Part shown: positions 34,719 through 44,183 of the stretch, piece by piece
Layout: the number at the start of each line of letters is the position of its first letter
Numbering within the stretch: the first letter of the stretch is position 1
Source: Dysgonamonadaceae bacterium
GTDB taxonomy: Bacteria > Bacteroidota > Bacteroidia > Bacteroidales > Azobacteroidaceae
NCBI GenBank assembly: GCA_031272075.1
Contig: JAISUK010000009.1
Coordinates: 1-64,000 of the forward strand
DNA: 64,000 nt
Reading direction: 5' to 3'
The notes under the pieces: model-generated
The model's input: only the letters and a program-made list of their open reading frames with translations
Database searches by the model: none
What the model was told of the DNA's origin: nothing
Position numbers and translations under genes: made by a program

Positions 34719-35825
34719 TTAGGGTTGTAGTATCGTTATTTCGTTATTCCCAGTTGTCCGGTATTGAAATTTTGCCACTTTCGACAACATTTTCAATACC
34801 TCATCCAGCGATTCTTTCAAATCCAGCTTCCCGGAGATGGGCAACAGGCCGGAAATCGTCTGTTTGTCGTACCGGAACTTCACATTGTAGTACCGCTCCA
34901 GTTTTTTGAATACATGCTCGCTGTTTTCGTTGGCAAACTGATACCAGCCCTGCACCCACATGATGTGCATCTCAGGCGACGGATCGAATGTCAAGTCAAG
35001 CGCATGCTGCGACTCATCGTAGGTGGCTTTTTGGCCGACATTCATCACAATCCGGTTGCTTGCAGGTTGATGCTTCTCGCGGATGGCGATGCCGCCTTCC
35101 AGCAAGACGGTTTCGCTGTAATGATCGTCGTGGTACGCCAAAACATTGAATCTGGTGCCGAGCACTTCTACTGTCACACTGCCGGTGGTGACGACAAACG
35201 GCTTGTGTTCGTTTTTCGCCACTTCAAAATAGGCTTCTCCGTCGAGGTGCACGACACGTTGTTTGCCGGTGAAGGCTGTCGGGAAAGCGAAACGGCTCCC
35301 GGCATTGAGCCACACTTTACTGCCGTCTTCCAGCACCAGTTGCGACCGTTTGCCGTGCGGAATCAGCACTTCGTTCATTTTCGTGTCGGAAGTTGTGACG
35401 TCCGTTTTCACAATGTTGTTTTGATCTATTTGTATCGCATTCTCGTTTGCTAAAACAGCAATCTGCGATGCTTCTTTGAGCAATTCAATTCGCTCGCCAT
35501 TAGAAAGAATCAACACCGGCTTTTCCGCATCGGTATACGATGTAACCTCTGAAAACCGATATTCCTGCTGATCCGAGCCTGCGGAGTGATGAAAGTAATA
35601 AAACAGGCCACCCAGCAAAAGCAATGCCACGCAAGCAGCAGCGCCCGACAGGAGATAAATCCATTGACGCCGCTTTCGGGTTGCCGCAAAAGCAGCATTG
35701 AAATGGCGAATCTTGTTCCAGAGCCTTTCTTTTCGCTCCGGATCCAATTCCTGCGGTTCATCGCCCCACAACCCGATGAGTTCTTCGGGTTGAAATTCGG
35801 TCTCTAATTCTTTTTTGTCGTTCAT
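34719..35825 (-). CDS. FecR family anti-sigma factor
   Basis: About 368 residues from the chosen start. The ORF-track start at 35900 and the ATG at 35852 lie upstream of or right next to the promoter TATCTTTG, so the ATG at 35825 (MNDKKELETEFQ) is preferred. A cytoplasmic helical part, one membrane segment (WIYLLSGAAACVALLLLGGL, about residues 56-77 from this start), the periplasmic FecR domain (IPHGKRSQLVLEDGSKVWLN) and a C-terminal DUF4974-like STN partner domain. It holds the ECF sigma factor inactive until the STN-SusC binds substrate. Unusually, the sigma gene is not adjacent: the WG-repeat gene lies between. Confidence 0.93.
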   Translation of the reverse strand: MNDKKELETEFQPEELIGLWGDEPQELDPERKERLWNKIRHFNAAFAATRKRRQWIYLLSGAAACVALLLLGGLFYYFHHSAGSDQQEYRFSEVTSYTDAEKPVLILSNGERIELLKEASQIAVLANENAIQIDQNNIVKTDVTTSDTKMNEVLIPHGKRSQLVLEDGSKVWLNAGSRFAFPTAFTGKQRVVHLDGEAYFEVAKNEHKPFVVTTGSVTVEVLGTRFNVLAYHDDHYSETVLLEGGIAIREKHQPASNRIVMNVGQKATYDESQHALDLTFDPSPEMHIMWVQGWYQFANENSEHVFKKLERYYNVKFRYDKQTISGLLPISGKLDLKESLDEVLKMLSKVAKFQYRTTGNNEITILQP

Positions 35826-35861
35826 CGAAAATTCGTTTTCAAATTCCCACATTTTTGGGAA

Positions 35862-35892
35862 CAAAGATAGCTTTGGGGAAGACAGGTTGAAA
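35862..35892 (-). promoter_or_regulatory. Promoter of fecR
   Basis: On the minus strand TTTC (35892-35889), 19 bp, TATCTTTG (35869-35862). It falls inside the long ORF-track version of FecR and so fixes the start downstream of it. Confidence 0.65.
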
Positions 35893-36043
35893 TACCGCAT
35901 TTATAGTATTTTTTGATATTTCGGTGCTTCCCTGTTATAATTAAAAGGAATTATTCGACGTTTTGTGACGAAAAAAATGCAGTTTTAAAAAAAATGGCGA
36001 TTCTACTGGGCGTTTATTTCACCGCACAAAGGGGGTGAGCGCC

Positions 36044-37789
36044 TTACTTCTGTTTTATTATCAATGGTTTGCCGTCTTTATCCAAAAAGCCCTTCTTTTT
36101 GTTGTATTCCACACGCGAAAAGCCAAACCCCACCCGATTGTAGGTCGAGATATGCACATGCGTGTCCAGCGCCCCGTAAGTGATGTCCGACAGCGTCTTG
36201 TCGAAGTTAAAAATGCCGCCTCCAAGAGAGCGGTTGGGAGACGGTATTTTGTAAACTACAGGGACGACAACGTTTCCCAAAGTGTCAATCACGCCCCATT
36301 TATCTCCTTGACGCACTTCTGCAAGACCGTTGTGGAATGGTTTCGCGTCATCATACGCAGCAGGAAACGCCTCCACCGTCTCGCCCGAAAGGTAGGATTC
36401 ACCCACCAGGAATTTGTATTTTTTGTTGTGCAGACACAGCAACAGGCCATCGTGAATTTCATTCGCAATCACAGTTTCATTGGAGACTCGCTGTCCTGAT
36501 TTGTCAATAAGTAGAAATTCTTTGTCACGACTGAGGTAGACCCAGGCAGTTCCATCCACAAAACGATACAAATTATACCACTCAGGTTTAGCAATTGGCG
36601 TATATGCTTGCTTGGATTTTGGGTCATCCTTGATTGCACAACTTATCTCTCTTGTATAATCAATGATCTTAATGTCCTCTTCGTTAATTTTGTTATATTG
36701 AGGAGGAATCACTTCTTCACCTTTTTCATTGACGAATCCTATTTTATTGTCTTTGATGACAGCGGCCAAATGTTCGGAAAATTCACTGATTACGTCGTAA
36801 ATGAAAGGGACGACCACTTCGCCTTGTTTGTTGATAACGCCCCATTTCTTTTTTAACATCACACGCGCCAGTCCATTGGAAAAAGGCCTGGAATCCTCAT
36901 ACTGCGGTGGAATTACTTCGTTGCCTTCGCGGTCGACATATCCTAACAAAAGTTTCCCCATTTTTTTATCTGAGTACGCCACTTCGGTCAATCCTTCCGA
37001 AAAGTCGCTGAAACCGACCATGAAATATTTGCATGGAATCACTTCTTTTCCGGTTTTATCTATATAACCCATTTTTTTGTCCAACCTTACTGCCGCCAAT
37101 CCGTCCTTGAAGGTAAAATAATCCAAATCAACACTAAAAGTAGTCTCAACATTCCACCTTTGTATGAGAAACGCATTTTGGCTTATAGAAAAAAGTCTGT
37201 CGTAAATACACGGGATTACGATCTGTCCGGCAGTATCGGCAAATCCGATTTTTCCGCCTCCGGTTTTGAACTCATTCACCACGGCCAATCCTTCGTAGAA
37301 TTCGGAAACGCCCGAACCTCTTGATCCATATTGGCAAGGGATTACTTCTTCTCCCTGTCGGTTGATGATGCCCCATTTGGTGTTGCGAACGACCCTGGCA
37401 TATCCGTCATAAAACGGGAGTGCATAATCGTAGATGGCGGGGACAACCATATTGCCTTCGCGGTCGATGAATCCCCATTTTCCTCCCAACCGCGCGGCTA
37501 CCAGTCCTTCGGAAAATTCATAATTCGCCTTCCTCGCATTCATGAACTCACTCAATCCCCCCATTTCGTATATGCAAGGGATGACTTCCCGTCCTTCGGT
37601 ATCGATAAAACCGACTTTGCCATCTTTTTTCACCGCACACAATTCCTCACTGAAGTCATAGATGTCGTCGTAGATAAATGCCTGTTGCATAACTGTTTCG
37701 TCGATGCCTTGCGCTGACGCCAACAATGCAAATACCGCCAATGCAAGGACGCACATACAGCTCCTTTTCATTTCAATCAATTTGTTCAT
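36044..37789 (-). CDS. Secreted WG-repeat protein
   Basis: 581 residues with a signal peptide (VLALAVFALLASAQG). About ten WG (KWG) repeats of the form 'GFIDTEGREVIPCIYE', for example WGFIDREGNMVVPAIYD, WGVINKQGEVVVPFIYD and WGVIDTLGNVVVPVVYK, spread over nearly the whole chain. WG repeats are thought to form beta-rich interaction surfaces; no enzymatic function is known. Its place between an ECF sigma gene and its FecR gene is odd. It has its own promoter-like sequence and could be a member of the sigma regulon or an unrelated insertion. Confidence 0.85.
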   Translation of the reverse strand: MNKLIEMKRSCMCVLALAVFALLASAQGIDETVMQQAFIYDDIYDFSEELCAVKKDGKVGFIDTEGREVIPCIYEMGGLSEFMNARKANYEFSEGLVAARLGGKWGFIDREGNMVVPAIYDYALPFYDGYARVVRNTKWGIINRQGEEVIPCQYGSRGSGVSEFYEGLAVVNEFKTGGGKIGFADTAGQIVIPCIYDRLFSISQNAFLIQRWNVETTFSVDLDYFTFKDGLAAVRLDKKMGYIDKTGKEVIPCKYFMVGFSDFSEGLTEVAYSDKKMGKLLLGYVDREGNEVIPPQYEDSRPFSNGLARVMLKKKWGVINKQGEVVVPFIYDVISEFSEHLAAVIKDNKIGFVNEKGEEVIPPQYNKINEEDIKIIDYTREISCAIKDDPKSKQAYTPIAKPEWYNLYRFVDGTAWVYLSRDKEFLLIDKSGQRVSNETVIANEIHDGLLLCLHNKKYKFLVGESYLSGETVEAFPAAYDDAKPFHNGLAEVRQGDKWGVIDTLGNVVVPVVYKIPSPNRSLGGGIFNFDKTLSDITYGALDTHVHISTYNRVGFGFSRVEYNKKKGFLDKDGKPLIIKQK

Positions 37790-37814
37790 AATAGATCATT
37801 TTAGTAATAATATG

Positions 37815-37844
37815 TAAAGGTACAATGCTTTTTCGTTCTTCAAA
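37815..37844 (-). promoter_or_regulatory. Promoter-like sequence before the WG-repeat gene
   Basis: Minus strand: TTTTG, 18 bp, TACCTTTA (one mismatch to TAnnTTTG), 26 bp upstream of the start at 37789 and separating it from the sigma gene. Confidence 0.45.
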
Positions 37845-37861
37845 ACGATTTTAAAAAAATT

Positions 37862-38431
37862 TTATGCACTCACCCCTGTTTCACCTTGCTTATTCACGTA
37901 TGTTTTCAGTGTACTGAGGCCGCGCGAAACCAATTGGCGAGCCGAATCGTAGGAGATCGACATCAATTCGCAGATTTGCGGGTAGTCGTAACCCAATGTA
38001 AATTTATAGTAGAAGAGTTCGCGTTGTTTAGCGTTTAATTTCCGTAAGCCTTTGCGCAGCAGGACGTGTTGTCGTGTCGATTCTTCCGTTTCGATGAATC
38101 GTTCTTCAGCCGAAAATGTACGGTCATCTTCCGTGTCGAACTCCTGATCGTCGAGCTCCGAGAGCCGTTTCTGTTTTTCAATGGCTCGGACTAGCGTTCG
38201 GCGGAAAGATTTCAGCAGATAAAACCGGATATTGTCCGTCTCGCCCAGTTTTTCACGATACCGGATCAGATCGTAAAACAAATCCTGAATGCTGTCCAGC
38301 ACCATATTTTCGTCGGAAGTAAATTTCTTCCCGTAGGAAAAGAGCAGATCGATATTTTGATGATAAATACAAGACAGCGCAGATTCTGCTCCGTCTTTAA
38401 AGCTTTTCCATATCAATCTATCTTCATCCAT
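37862..38431 (-). CDS. ECF RNA polymerase sigma factor, FecR-controlled type
   Basis: 189 residues from the ATG at 38431 (MDEDRLIWKSFKDGAESALS), which opens with the usual Bacteroidetes ECF N-terminus. The ORF-track start at 38545 would run through the promoter TATATTTG at 38454-38461. Sigma-2 region near VLDSIQDLFYDLI; sigma-4 region LNAKQRELFYYKFTLGYDYPQICELMSIS. Partner of the FecR and STN-SusC encoded downstream on the same strand, with the WG-repeat gene in between. Confidence 0.92.
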   Translation of the reverse strand: MDEDRLIWKSFKDGAESALSCIYHQNIDLLFSYGKKFTSDENMVLDSIQDLFYDLIRYREKLGETDNIRFYLLKSFRRTLVRAIEKQKRLSELDDQEFDTEDDRTFSAEERFIETEESTRQHVLLRKGLRKLNAKQRELFYYKFTLGYDYPQICELMSISYDSARQLVSRGLSTLKTYVNKQGETGVSA

Positions 38432-38453
38432 TGGTTTATAACTAACGATTCGG

Positions 38454-38461
38454 CAAATATA
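38454..38461 (-). promoter_or_regulatory. -7 element of the ECF sigma gene
   Basis: TATATTTG on the minus strand, 22 bp before the start at 38431. No TTTG at the normal -33 distance. Confidence 0.5.
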
Positions 38462-38503
38462 AAAAATATCTGCGATTGAACATACAATCCGAACGAAATC
38501 CCT

Positions 38504-38511
38504 TATCTTTG
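38504..38511 (+). promoter_or_regulatory. -7 element of glyA
   Basis: TATCTTTG matches TAnnTTTG, 45 bp upstream of the glyA start. No good TTTG upstream at the usual distance. Confidence 0.5.
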
Positions 38512-38556
38512 CAACTCCAGAAACAATAATGCAAACAAAACACAATCATCCTGAAT

Positions 38557-39837
38557 ATGAAACGAGATACTGTGATTTTTGATATTATCGATAAAGAATA
38601 TCAACGCCAACGGAGAGGCATTGAATTGATTGCCTCCGAAAATTTTGTCAGTGAACAAGTCATGCAGGCCGCCGGTTCCTGCTTAACCAATAAATATGCC
38701 GAAGGCTATCCCGGCAAGCGCTATTACGGCGGTTGCGAGGTCGTCGACCAAAGCGAACTGGTTGCCATCGACCGACTCAAACAATTGTTCGGAGCCGAAT
38801 GGGTGAATGTGCAGCCGCATTCGGGTGCGCAAGCCAACATGGCGGTTTTTATGACCTGCTTGAAGCCTGGCGATAAATTCCTCGGGCTGAACTTGTCCCA
38901 CGGCGGACACCTGAGCCACGGATCGCCGGTTAATTTTTCGGGATTGGTCTACCAAGCGTTGGCATACAATGTGCTGGAAGATACAGGCTATATCGATTAC
39001 GACCAGTTGGAAGCGACTGCCTTTGCCGAAAGACCCAAATTGATCATCGGCGGCGCTTCGGCTTATTCGCGAGAATGGGATTATGCCCGCATTCGTCGGG
39101 TTGCCGATGCCATCGGCGCCATCTTCATGGTCGATATGGCGCATCCTGCCGGACTGATTGCCGCCGGGTTGCTCGACAATCCGTTGAAATATGCCCATAT
39201 CGTCACTTCCACCACCCACAAGACCCTTCGGGGCACCCGCGGCGGAATCATCCTCATGGGGAAGGATTTCGAAAATCCATGGGGGAAGACCACGCCGAAA
39301 GGTGAAATCCGGATGATGTCGTCGCTGCTGGATTCCGCCGTCTTTCCCGGCGTTCAGGGCGGACCGTTGGAACATATCATTGCCGCCAAAGCCGTCGCTT
39401 TCGGCGAAGCCCTCGATCCTTCCTACAAAATTTATCAGCAGCAAGTCCGCAAAAATGCCGATGCGATGGCGCAAGCATTGATGGATAAAAGCTATAAGAT
39501 TATTTCCGACGGAACAGACAATCATCTGATATTGATCGACTTGCGTTCCAAGTTCCCGGAACTCACCGGCAAGGAAGCAGAAAAATCGTTGGTGGCAGCC
39601 GATATCACCTCTAATAAAAATATGGTGCCGTTTGATAGTCGCAGCCCGTTCCTCACTTCCGGCTTGCGGTTTGGGACGCCTGCAATAACCACCCGCGGCA
39701 TCAAAGAAACTTCCATGGGCGAAATCGTCGAACTGGTTGATACCGTGCTCTCTAATGCCGGAAACGATTCGGTGATTACTGCCGTCAGGGAAAAAGTAAA
39801 CCGCATGATGAGCGATTATCCATTGTTTGCCTGGTAA
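38557..39837 (+). CDS. glyA: Serine hydroxymethyltransferase
   Basis: 426 residues, full length. Interconverts serine and glycine with tetrahydrofolate, PLP-dependent, cytoplasmic. Clear motifs: [55 protein letters not shown], and the PLP lysine in [15 protein letters not shown]. Single gene between the divergent ECF sigma gene and the convergent B12 operon. Confidence 0.97.
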   Translation: MKRDTVIFDIIDKEYQRQRRGIELIASENFVSEQVMQAAGSCLTNKYAEGYPGKRYYGGCEVVDQSELVAIDRLKQLFGAEWVNVQPHSGAQANMAVFMTCLKPGDKFLGLNLSHGGHLSHGSPVNFSGLVYQALAYNVLEDTGYIDYDQLEATAFAERPKLIIGGASAYSREWDYARIRRVADAIGAIFMVDMAHPAGLIAAGLLDNPLKYAHIVTSTTHKTLRGTRGGIILMGKDFENPWGKTTPKGEIRMMSSLLDSAVFPGVQGGPLEHIIAAKAVAFGEALDPSYKIYQQQVRKNADAMAQALMDKSYKIISDGTDNHLILIDLRSKFPELTGKEAEKSLVAADITSNKNMVPFDSRSPFLTSGLRFGTPAITTRGIKETSMGEIVELVDTVLSNAGNDSVITAVREKVNRMMSDYPLFAW

Positions 39838-39860
39838 TCTTTCTGTTGCCGCAGGTGTGG

Positions 39861-40991
39861 TTATTCTTTCATATTGACATAGTATTTCGGCGTATATCCT
39901 GGGATCAGGTCGGGATGAAAAATCCGGATCAGGTCTTTAAGCACATATTCCGGATGAATCAATAGTTCCTCATAATAGCTGGCTTTTTCCGTATTGCAGA
40001 CAAAAATATTCCGGTGTCGAAAAGCGTCGAACGAGGCATACAACTCGTATTCCCTCAATAAATCGCTGTAAGTCGGGTCGTGCTCTCGGAAACATTTGAT
40101 CAGCCAAAAGTCGGCATGTTCGGCTTTGTCCAGCACCGTTTCGAATGCCAGCGCCAATGATCCGGTGGCGTCGTCGTTTTCCCATAAATAGGCGGCTCCG
40201 GCATCTTTCAACAAATGAGCGGCATAACTCTTTCCTCCCGGCAAATACCAGGTGTTTCGGTAGGGCGTTTCGGTGAGGACGGTTGGCCTGTCGGTGACGG
40301 AAGCTGCAAGCGATTTCAGTGCTTCATATTCATCGACGATGGTGCGGAACAGCGAGTCGGCAAAGGCTTCGCGGTTGAAAAACAGGGCATAGAAGCGGAT
40401 CCATTCTGCACGCGCCAGCGGAGTGGCCTCCATGTAGTCCACACAATCGACAAACGGCAGATTCATCTTCTCCAGTTGTCCGTAACCGGCTTCTTTCAGC
40501 GGGGAAGTGAAGATCACTTCCGGTTCCGACGACAGGATTTTTTCAATATTCGGGTTGGCAGCCACGCCGAGGTCAGTCACCCGTCCGGTCTTCAGTCCTA
40601 GACCGATCGACGGGAATTTGCTAAAATATTCCGGTTCGCAGACACCGACGACCGTCCCAATTCGGTCGAGCTCGTTCAATACACCGCACTGAACGGCGGA
40701 AAAGCAGACTACGCGTTCCAGCGGTGTGCGGATGAGTTCGCCTTCGGGGAGGTTGTCGGGCACGGCAGCCCCTTTGTCCACCAGGAGGTAGCGTTGCAGC
40801 ACTTTCCCATTCGTCCACGGGTTGAAAACACAGACTTCCGTATATGATTCCGTCTTGCGGAAAGTGAACCCCTGTGCATATTTTATGGCGGCACTGTCGG
40901 CCGGTTGGTCTCCGACATTCCGGGCGGTGTTCCTGTTGCAGGCAAACATTGCAAGCATCAGCAACCACAAAGGAACGCAAATCTGTTTCAT
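39861..40991 (-). CDS. BtuF-like periplasmic corrinoid/iron-complex binding lipoprotein
   Basis: 376 residues from the ATG at 40991 (MKQICVPLWLLMLAMFACNR), which gives a lipoprotein signal; the ORF-track start at 41132 runs into the upstream gene. Helical-backbone binding protein of the BtuF/FhuD type (Peripla_BP_2): RVVCFSAVQCGVLNELD, VTDLGVAANPNIEKILSSEPEVIF, and the C-terminal lobe FRHRNIFVCN. Third gene of the cobalamin-riboswitch operon, 17 bp after the BtuG-like gene, so corrinoid delivery to a BtuCD ABC transporter is the likely job. BtuC and BtuD are not in the window. Confidence 0.85.
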   Translation of the reverse strand: MKQICVPLWLLMLAMFACNRNTARNVGDQPADSAAIKYAQGFTFRKTESYTEVCVFNPWTNGKVLQRYLLVDKGAAVPDNLPEGELIRTPLERVVCFSAVQCGVLNELDRIGTVVGVCEPEYFSKFPSIGLGLKTGRVTDLGVAANPNIEKILSSEPEVIFTSPLKEAGYGQLEKMNLPFVDCVDYMEATPLARAEWIRFYALFFNREAFADSLFRTIVDEYEALKSLAASVTDRPTVLTETPYRNTWYLPGGKSYAAHLLKDAGAAYLWENDDATGSLALAFETVLDKAEHADFWLIKCFREHDPTYSDLLREYELYASFDAFRHRNIFVCNTEKASYYEELLIHPEYVLKDLIRIFHPDLIPGYTPKYYVNMKE

Positions 40992-41008
40992 GGCGGGCGG
41001 GTAGGGGA

Positions 41009-42079
41009 TTAATAGAACAAAAACTGCGTAGCATTGAGTCCGGCCTCGATGCTCGTTTGCTTTTTTCCTTGCGGGTTGAAGACCTGGATGGTTGCCGGAT
41101 TCTGATAGTCGGTATCGGAGATATACACCCATTTGGTGAACGGATCCACTCCTATCCCGTAAGCAGTATTGATTTTGGTGCCGTCGGTGATGACCGGATC
41201 GGAAAGCAGCGCTTCGGTCTTCACATCGAAAATGCCGAAATTACACGCCGTCGCCCAGTTCTCATCATATTGCACACCATAGAAATAACACGAATCGCCG
41301 ACAATCGTAAAATTGCTCGCCTGTATTTGATCCATCGGATAGACTGAATGGGTTTTTGTGTCGATCCGTTGGAATCCGGACGGGATATCGAAATAATTCC
41401 CGTTGTATGTCAGGTAGATATCTCCGTATTGATCCGCTTTCAGGACAACAGGGTTAAGTCCGACGGTGATCGTGCGCTCTTCTTTGAACGTGGCGAGATC
41501 GACTACCGACACCGTGTTGTGGTAATTCGGGAGGTAGCCGCCGCTGTTTGCCACATAGAGTTTGCCTTGTGCCACCGCGATTCCTTCGGGATTCGGGCCT
41601 ACCGCAACAGTCGCTTCCACCTGATGATTGGTCGTATCCATGCGCAATACATGGCCGTCGTAGGTAGAGACGAAGAGTTTCCCCTCGTGACATGCCAGGT
41701 AGCGCGGATTGCGCGGATTGCCGCTTTCGTCGTTGAGGCTGATCCTCCGGATCACGGTTTTGTTTGCGATGTCCATGACTGTCAACACGCTTGATTCAGA
41801 GACCGTCACATACAATTTCGATCCGTAGTGCAGCATGTCCATCGCATTGTCTCCCAGGCTGCCTTTGGTCAGATCAAAAGTCGTTTCCTTTGTTTCAAGA
41901 TCGTAATACGTAATCCCGGCATTGTTTTTACCCCAGCTACCCTGAAATAAAATAAAAACGCCACTGTTCGAGGTTTTCGGAACGACCGTTTCTTCCACTG
42001 TCGGGTCGTCGCAGGCAAAAAAAATACCAACCACCAAACCCAATAACCCCCACTTCACTAAATTCACCTTCATTTCCAT
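41009..42079 (-). CDS. BtuG-like beta-propeller surface lipoprotein (DUF5074/YncE-like)
   Basis: 356 residues. Lipoprotein signal with the Cys in VVGIFFACDDPT; an alternative start is the ATG two codons later. Repeating blades such as SVLTVMDIANKTVIRRISL, TTNHQVEATVAVGPNPEGI and NTVSVVDLATFKEERTITVG indicate a seven-bladed propeller. In Bacteroides, BtuG proteins of this type sit next to btuB, bind vitamin B12 extremely tightly at the surface and hand it to BtuB. Here it lies between a BtuB-like receptor and a BtuF-like protein under a cobalamin riboswitch, which makes the BtuG assignment likely. Function is inferred from architecture and context. Confidence 0.82.
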   Translation of the reverse strand: MEMKVNLVKWGLLGLVVGIFFACDDPTVEETVVPKTSNSGVFILFQGSWGKNNAGITYYDLETKETTFDLTKGSLGDNAMDMLHYGSKLYVTVSESSVLTVMDIANKTVIRRISLNDESGNPRNPRYLACHEGKLFVSTYDGHVLRMDTTNHQVEATVAVGPNPEGIAVAQGKLYVANSGGYLPNYHNTVSVVDLATFKEERTITVGLNPVVLKADQYGDIYLTYNGNYFDIPSGFQRIDTKTHSVYPMDQIQASNFTIVGDSCYFYGVQYDENWATACNFGIFDVKTEALLSDPVITDGTKINTAYGIGVDPFTKWVYISDTDYQNPATIQVFNPQGKKQTSIEAGLNATQFLFY

Positions 42080-42080
42080 A

Positions 42081-42134
42081 ACTTCTAACTTCTAACTTCT
42101 AACTTCTAATTTCTAACTTCTAATTTCTAACTTC
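42081..42134 (-). repeat. Heptamer tandem repeat (AGTTAGA)n, about 7.7 copies
   Basis: On the minus strand about 54 bp of tandem AGTTAGA/AATTAGA units between btuB and the BtuG-like gene. The 5' end of the array lies inside btuB and encodes its last residues (KLEIRS) and the stop TAG. Same heptamer and same orientation relative to transcription as at 3609 and 5285. Slippage here would change the BtuB C-terminus and the spacing to the next start. Confidence 0.85.
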
Positions 42135-44143
42135 GCTCCCACCCGAAATGTCCTGCCCGGCATCGGATACGACCGCACCACCTCATATTGTGCATTAAAA
42201 AGATTCAGACATTCCGCCGTGAGTCTCCATTTCATTTTCCCTACAGCGATGGTTTTAACCAACGAGATGCCCTGATCGGCATACGCTTCCATGTGGTATT
42301 CCGGGCGGTTGATTCGCTCGTAATATCTTTTCCCGCAATACAATAGCGTGTAATTCGCCTCCAGCCAGGGCGTTTCGATTCCCAATATGCCCGACAGTGA
42401 ATGAATGGGCGTGTAAGGCAGTTGTTGGTTATACATTTTTGTATCCGGCAACGTTCTGTCTGTCACTCGCTGATAGGTATATACGCTTTTCAGATGCGCT
42501 GAAAAATCCGCGAAAACCAGCCGTGTCTCCAGATTAAGGTCTGCGCCTTTTATCAATACCTTACCGTAGTTCTGAACCGACCAGAGGAACATGCTGTTGA
42601 CCGGCAGGGCGACGATTTTATTTTCGATGCGGTTGAGGTAAGCGTCCAGCGAAATGCCAATGGTTTGCACAATCGATTTTGCGCCGATGATCCAGGTCAG
42701 TCCCAAGTCGTATTGATCGGCATTTTCCGGCTTCAGGTCTGCGGGTGGCACGCTGGAATAATAGAGATCGCCAAAAGTAGGCATCCGGAAGGTATGCTTG
42801 TAATAGCCGCGAATCCGCAGCGGCAATTTGTCCGACAGTTGCCACGAGAATCCGGTATATGGCGAAATCCGGCGTTGCGTGTCCGAGCGATTGTCCAGTT
42901 TTGCTTTGTCGGTGGTGGAATTTCCCGTAATACTGGTCGTCAAAACCAGATAGCTACATTCATATTTTGCCGAAAAAGAATTTAACCAAGTGATGCGATA
43001 CGGGAAAACACAGTTGCTGAGGTTGTTGCTCAGGTTGCCGTAGGCGTAGTCCGTTGCCCATGCCAGCGAGAAAACAGGCGAAAGCGAGTAGCGGAAAGTC
43101 GCGTTTGTGTAGTATTCCCGTTGGAAATATGCGTTTTCTTTGCGTCCGTTGGGGTAGATCGACCGTATATCGACATAATCCATATCCGAGTAACTGAATT
43201 TGAGGTTGGTCATGAAATCCAGCCGGTCGGTCAGCGACTGTGTATAATTTGCCTGGGAGAACACATTCCTGACGTCCAGCCGCTCACCGGAATAGGAATT
43301 GTAATAGGTGGCAGGACCCGGAAGACCCCGGTCGTCATGATGATAACAGGCTTTCAATGCCAACGATCCTCCGTTTCGGAAGCGTCCGTACAGGTTGGCT
43401 TCTAATTTGCGGTTGTCCACGTCCGAATTATTCCGTTTTTCGACTGAACTGGAGTCGTTGTTATAGCCATAATACTGTCTGAATTTGTAGTCGCCGTTGG
43501 TTTTCAGCCATTCGGCGGTAAGTCCGAGCGACCAGGACCGATTCAGGTTGTGCGCGATTGACAGCGAAGGATTGATCAATCCGAGCGACCCGGTTTTGAG
43601 CGAGGCTTTTATCCGGTTGCGGCTCGCAGTGTCCGGACCGTTTGCTGTGATGATTTGCAATGCGCCGGCGGATGCCATAGCGTGCGCTGTCCGGAAGAGG
43701 TCGTCGCTTTCGCCGGTATTGAGTTGTATCATCGAGACATTGTCGAGCGAAAATCTGCCCAAGTCGATCTGTCCGGTTTGGTAGTCGGAAACGGGAATCC
43801 CGTCGTAGGAGATGGAAATGTAATTCGCCCCAAGGTTCCGCACGGAGATGGTTTTCAAACCGCCGATTCCGCCGTAGTCTTTTACCTGAACGCCGGAGAA
43901 AAATTTGACGGCATCGGCGACTTCCAGCGCGTTGATTTTCTCCAGTTCACTGCTTTGCAACAGTTGCAACGGAGCGGTAGACCGCGAAAATGATGGTCGC
44001 CCGATTGCCGACACCTCCACCTCCTGCAGATTCCGAACGATTTTTGAGGTATCTGCAGTCTCCTGCGCCGTCACGCCTGCCGACGTACAATACGCTAGGA
44101 AAAGAACAAGGCTGTTTCTGAAATATTGATTTTGAAATATCAT
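42113..44143 (-). CDS. BtuB-like TonB-dependent cobalamin receptor
   Basis: 676 residues with a signal peptide (LVLFLAYCTSAGVTAQE). Near the N-terminus a TonB-box-like region (LQEVEVSAIGRP), then a plug domain (LEVADAVKFFSGVQVKDYGGIGGLKTISVRN) and a barrel; the C-terminus (FRVGAKLEIRS) is formed by the heptamer repeat instead of a plain aromatic end. No STN or SusC box, so it is a classical receptor, not a SusC. First gene after the cobalamin riboswitch and followed by the BtuG-like and BtuF-like genes, hence corrinoid import across the outer membrane. Confidence 0.92.
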   Translation of the reverse strand: MIFQNQYFRNSLVLFLAYCTSAGVTAQETADTSKIVRNLQEVEVSAIGRPSFSRSTAPLQLLQSSELEKINALEVADAVKFFSGVQVKDYGGIGGLKTISVRNLGANYISISYDGIPVSDYQTGQIDLGRFSLDNVSMIQLNTGESDDLFRTAHAMASAGALQIITANGPDTASRNRIKASLKTGSLGLINPSLSIAHNLNRSWSLGLTAEWLKTNGDYKFRQYYGYNNDSSSVEKRNNSDVDNRKLEANLYGRFRNGGSLALKACYHHDDRGLPGPATYYNSYSGERLDVRNVFSQANYTQSLTDRLDFMTNLKFSYSDMDYVDIRSIYPNGRKENAYFQREYYTNATFRYSLSPVFSLAWATDYAYGNLSNNLSNCVFPYRITWLNSFSAKYECSYLVLTTSITGNSTTDKAKLDNRSDTQRRISPYTGFSWQLSDKLPLRIRGYYKHTFRMPTFGDLYYSSVPPADLKPENADQYDLGLTWIIGAKSIVQTIGISLDAYLNRIENKIVALPVNSMFLWSVQNYGKVLIKGADLNLETRLVFADFSAHLKSVYTYQRVTDRTLPDTKMYNQQLPYTPIHSLSGILGIETPWLEANYTLLYCGKRYYERINRPEYHMEAYADQGISLVKTIAVGKMKWRLTAECLNLFNAQYEVVRSYPMPGRTFRVGAKLEIRS

Positions 44144-44162
44144 CGCTTTTTTCCTCGAAAGC

Positions 44163-44176
44163 TACTGAAATCAGTA
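44163..44176 (-). promoter_or_regulatory. Small hairpin between riboswitch and btuB
   Basis: TACTGA TT TCAGTA on the minus strand, 20 bp before the btuB start. Candidate part of the riboswitch expression platform. Confidence 0.35.
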
Positions 44177-44183
44177 TCATGCG

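Noticed and set aside
35826-35900. Extended N-terminus of FecR
   Set aside because: It contains the promoter TATCTTTG and lacks protein-like conservation.
38683-39525. 280-residue minus-strand ORF
   Set aside because: Antisense to glyA.
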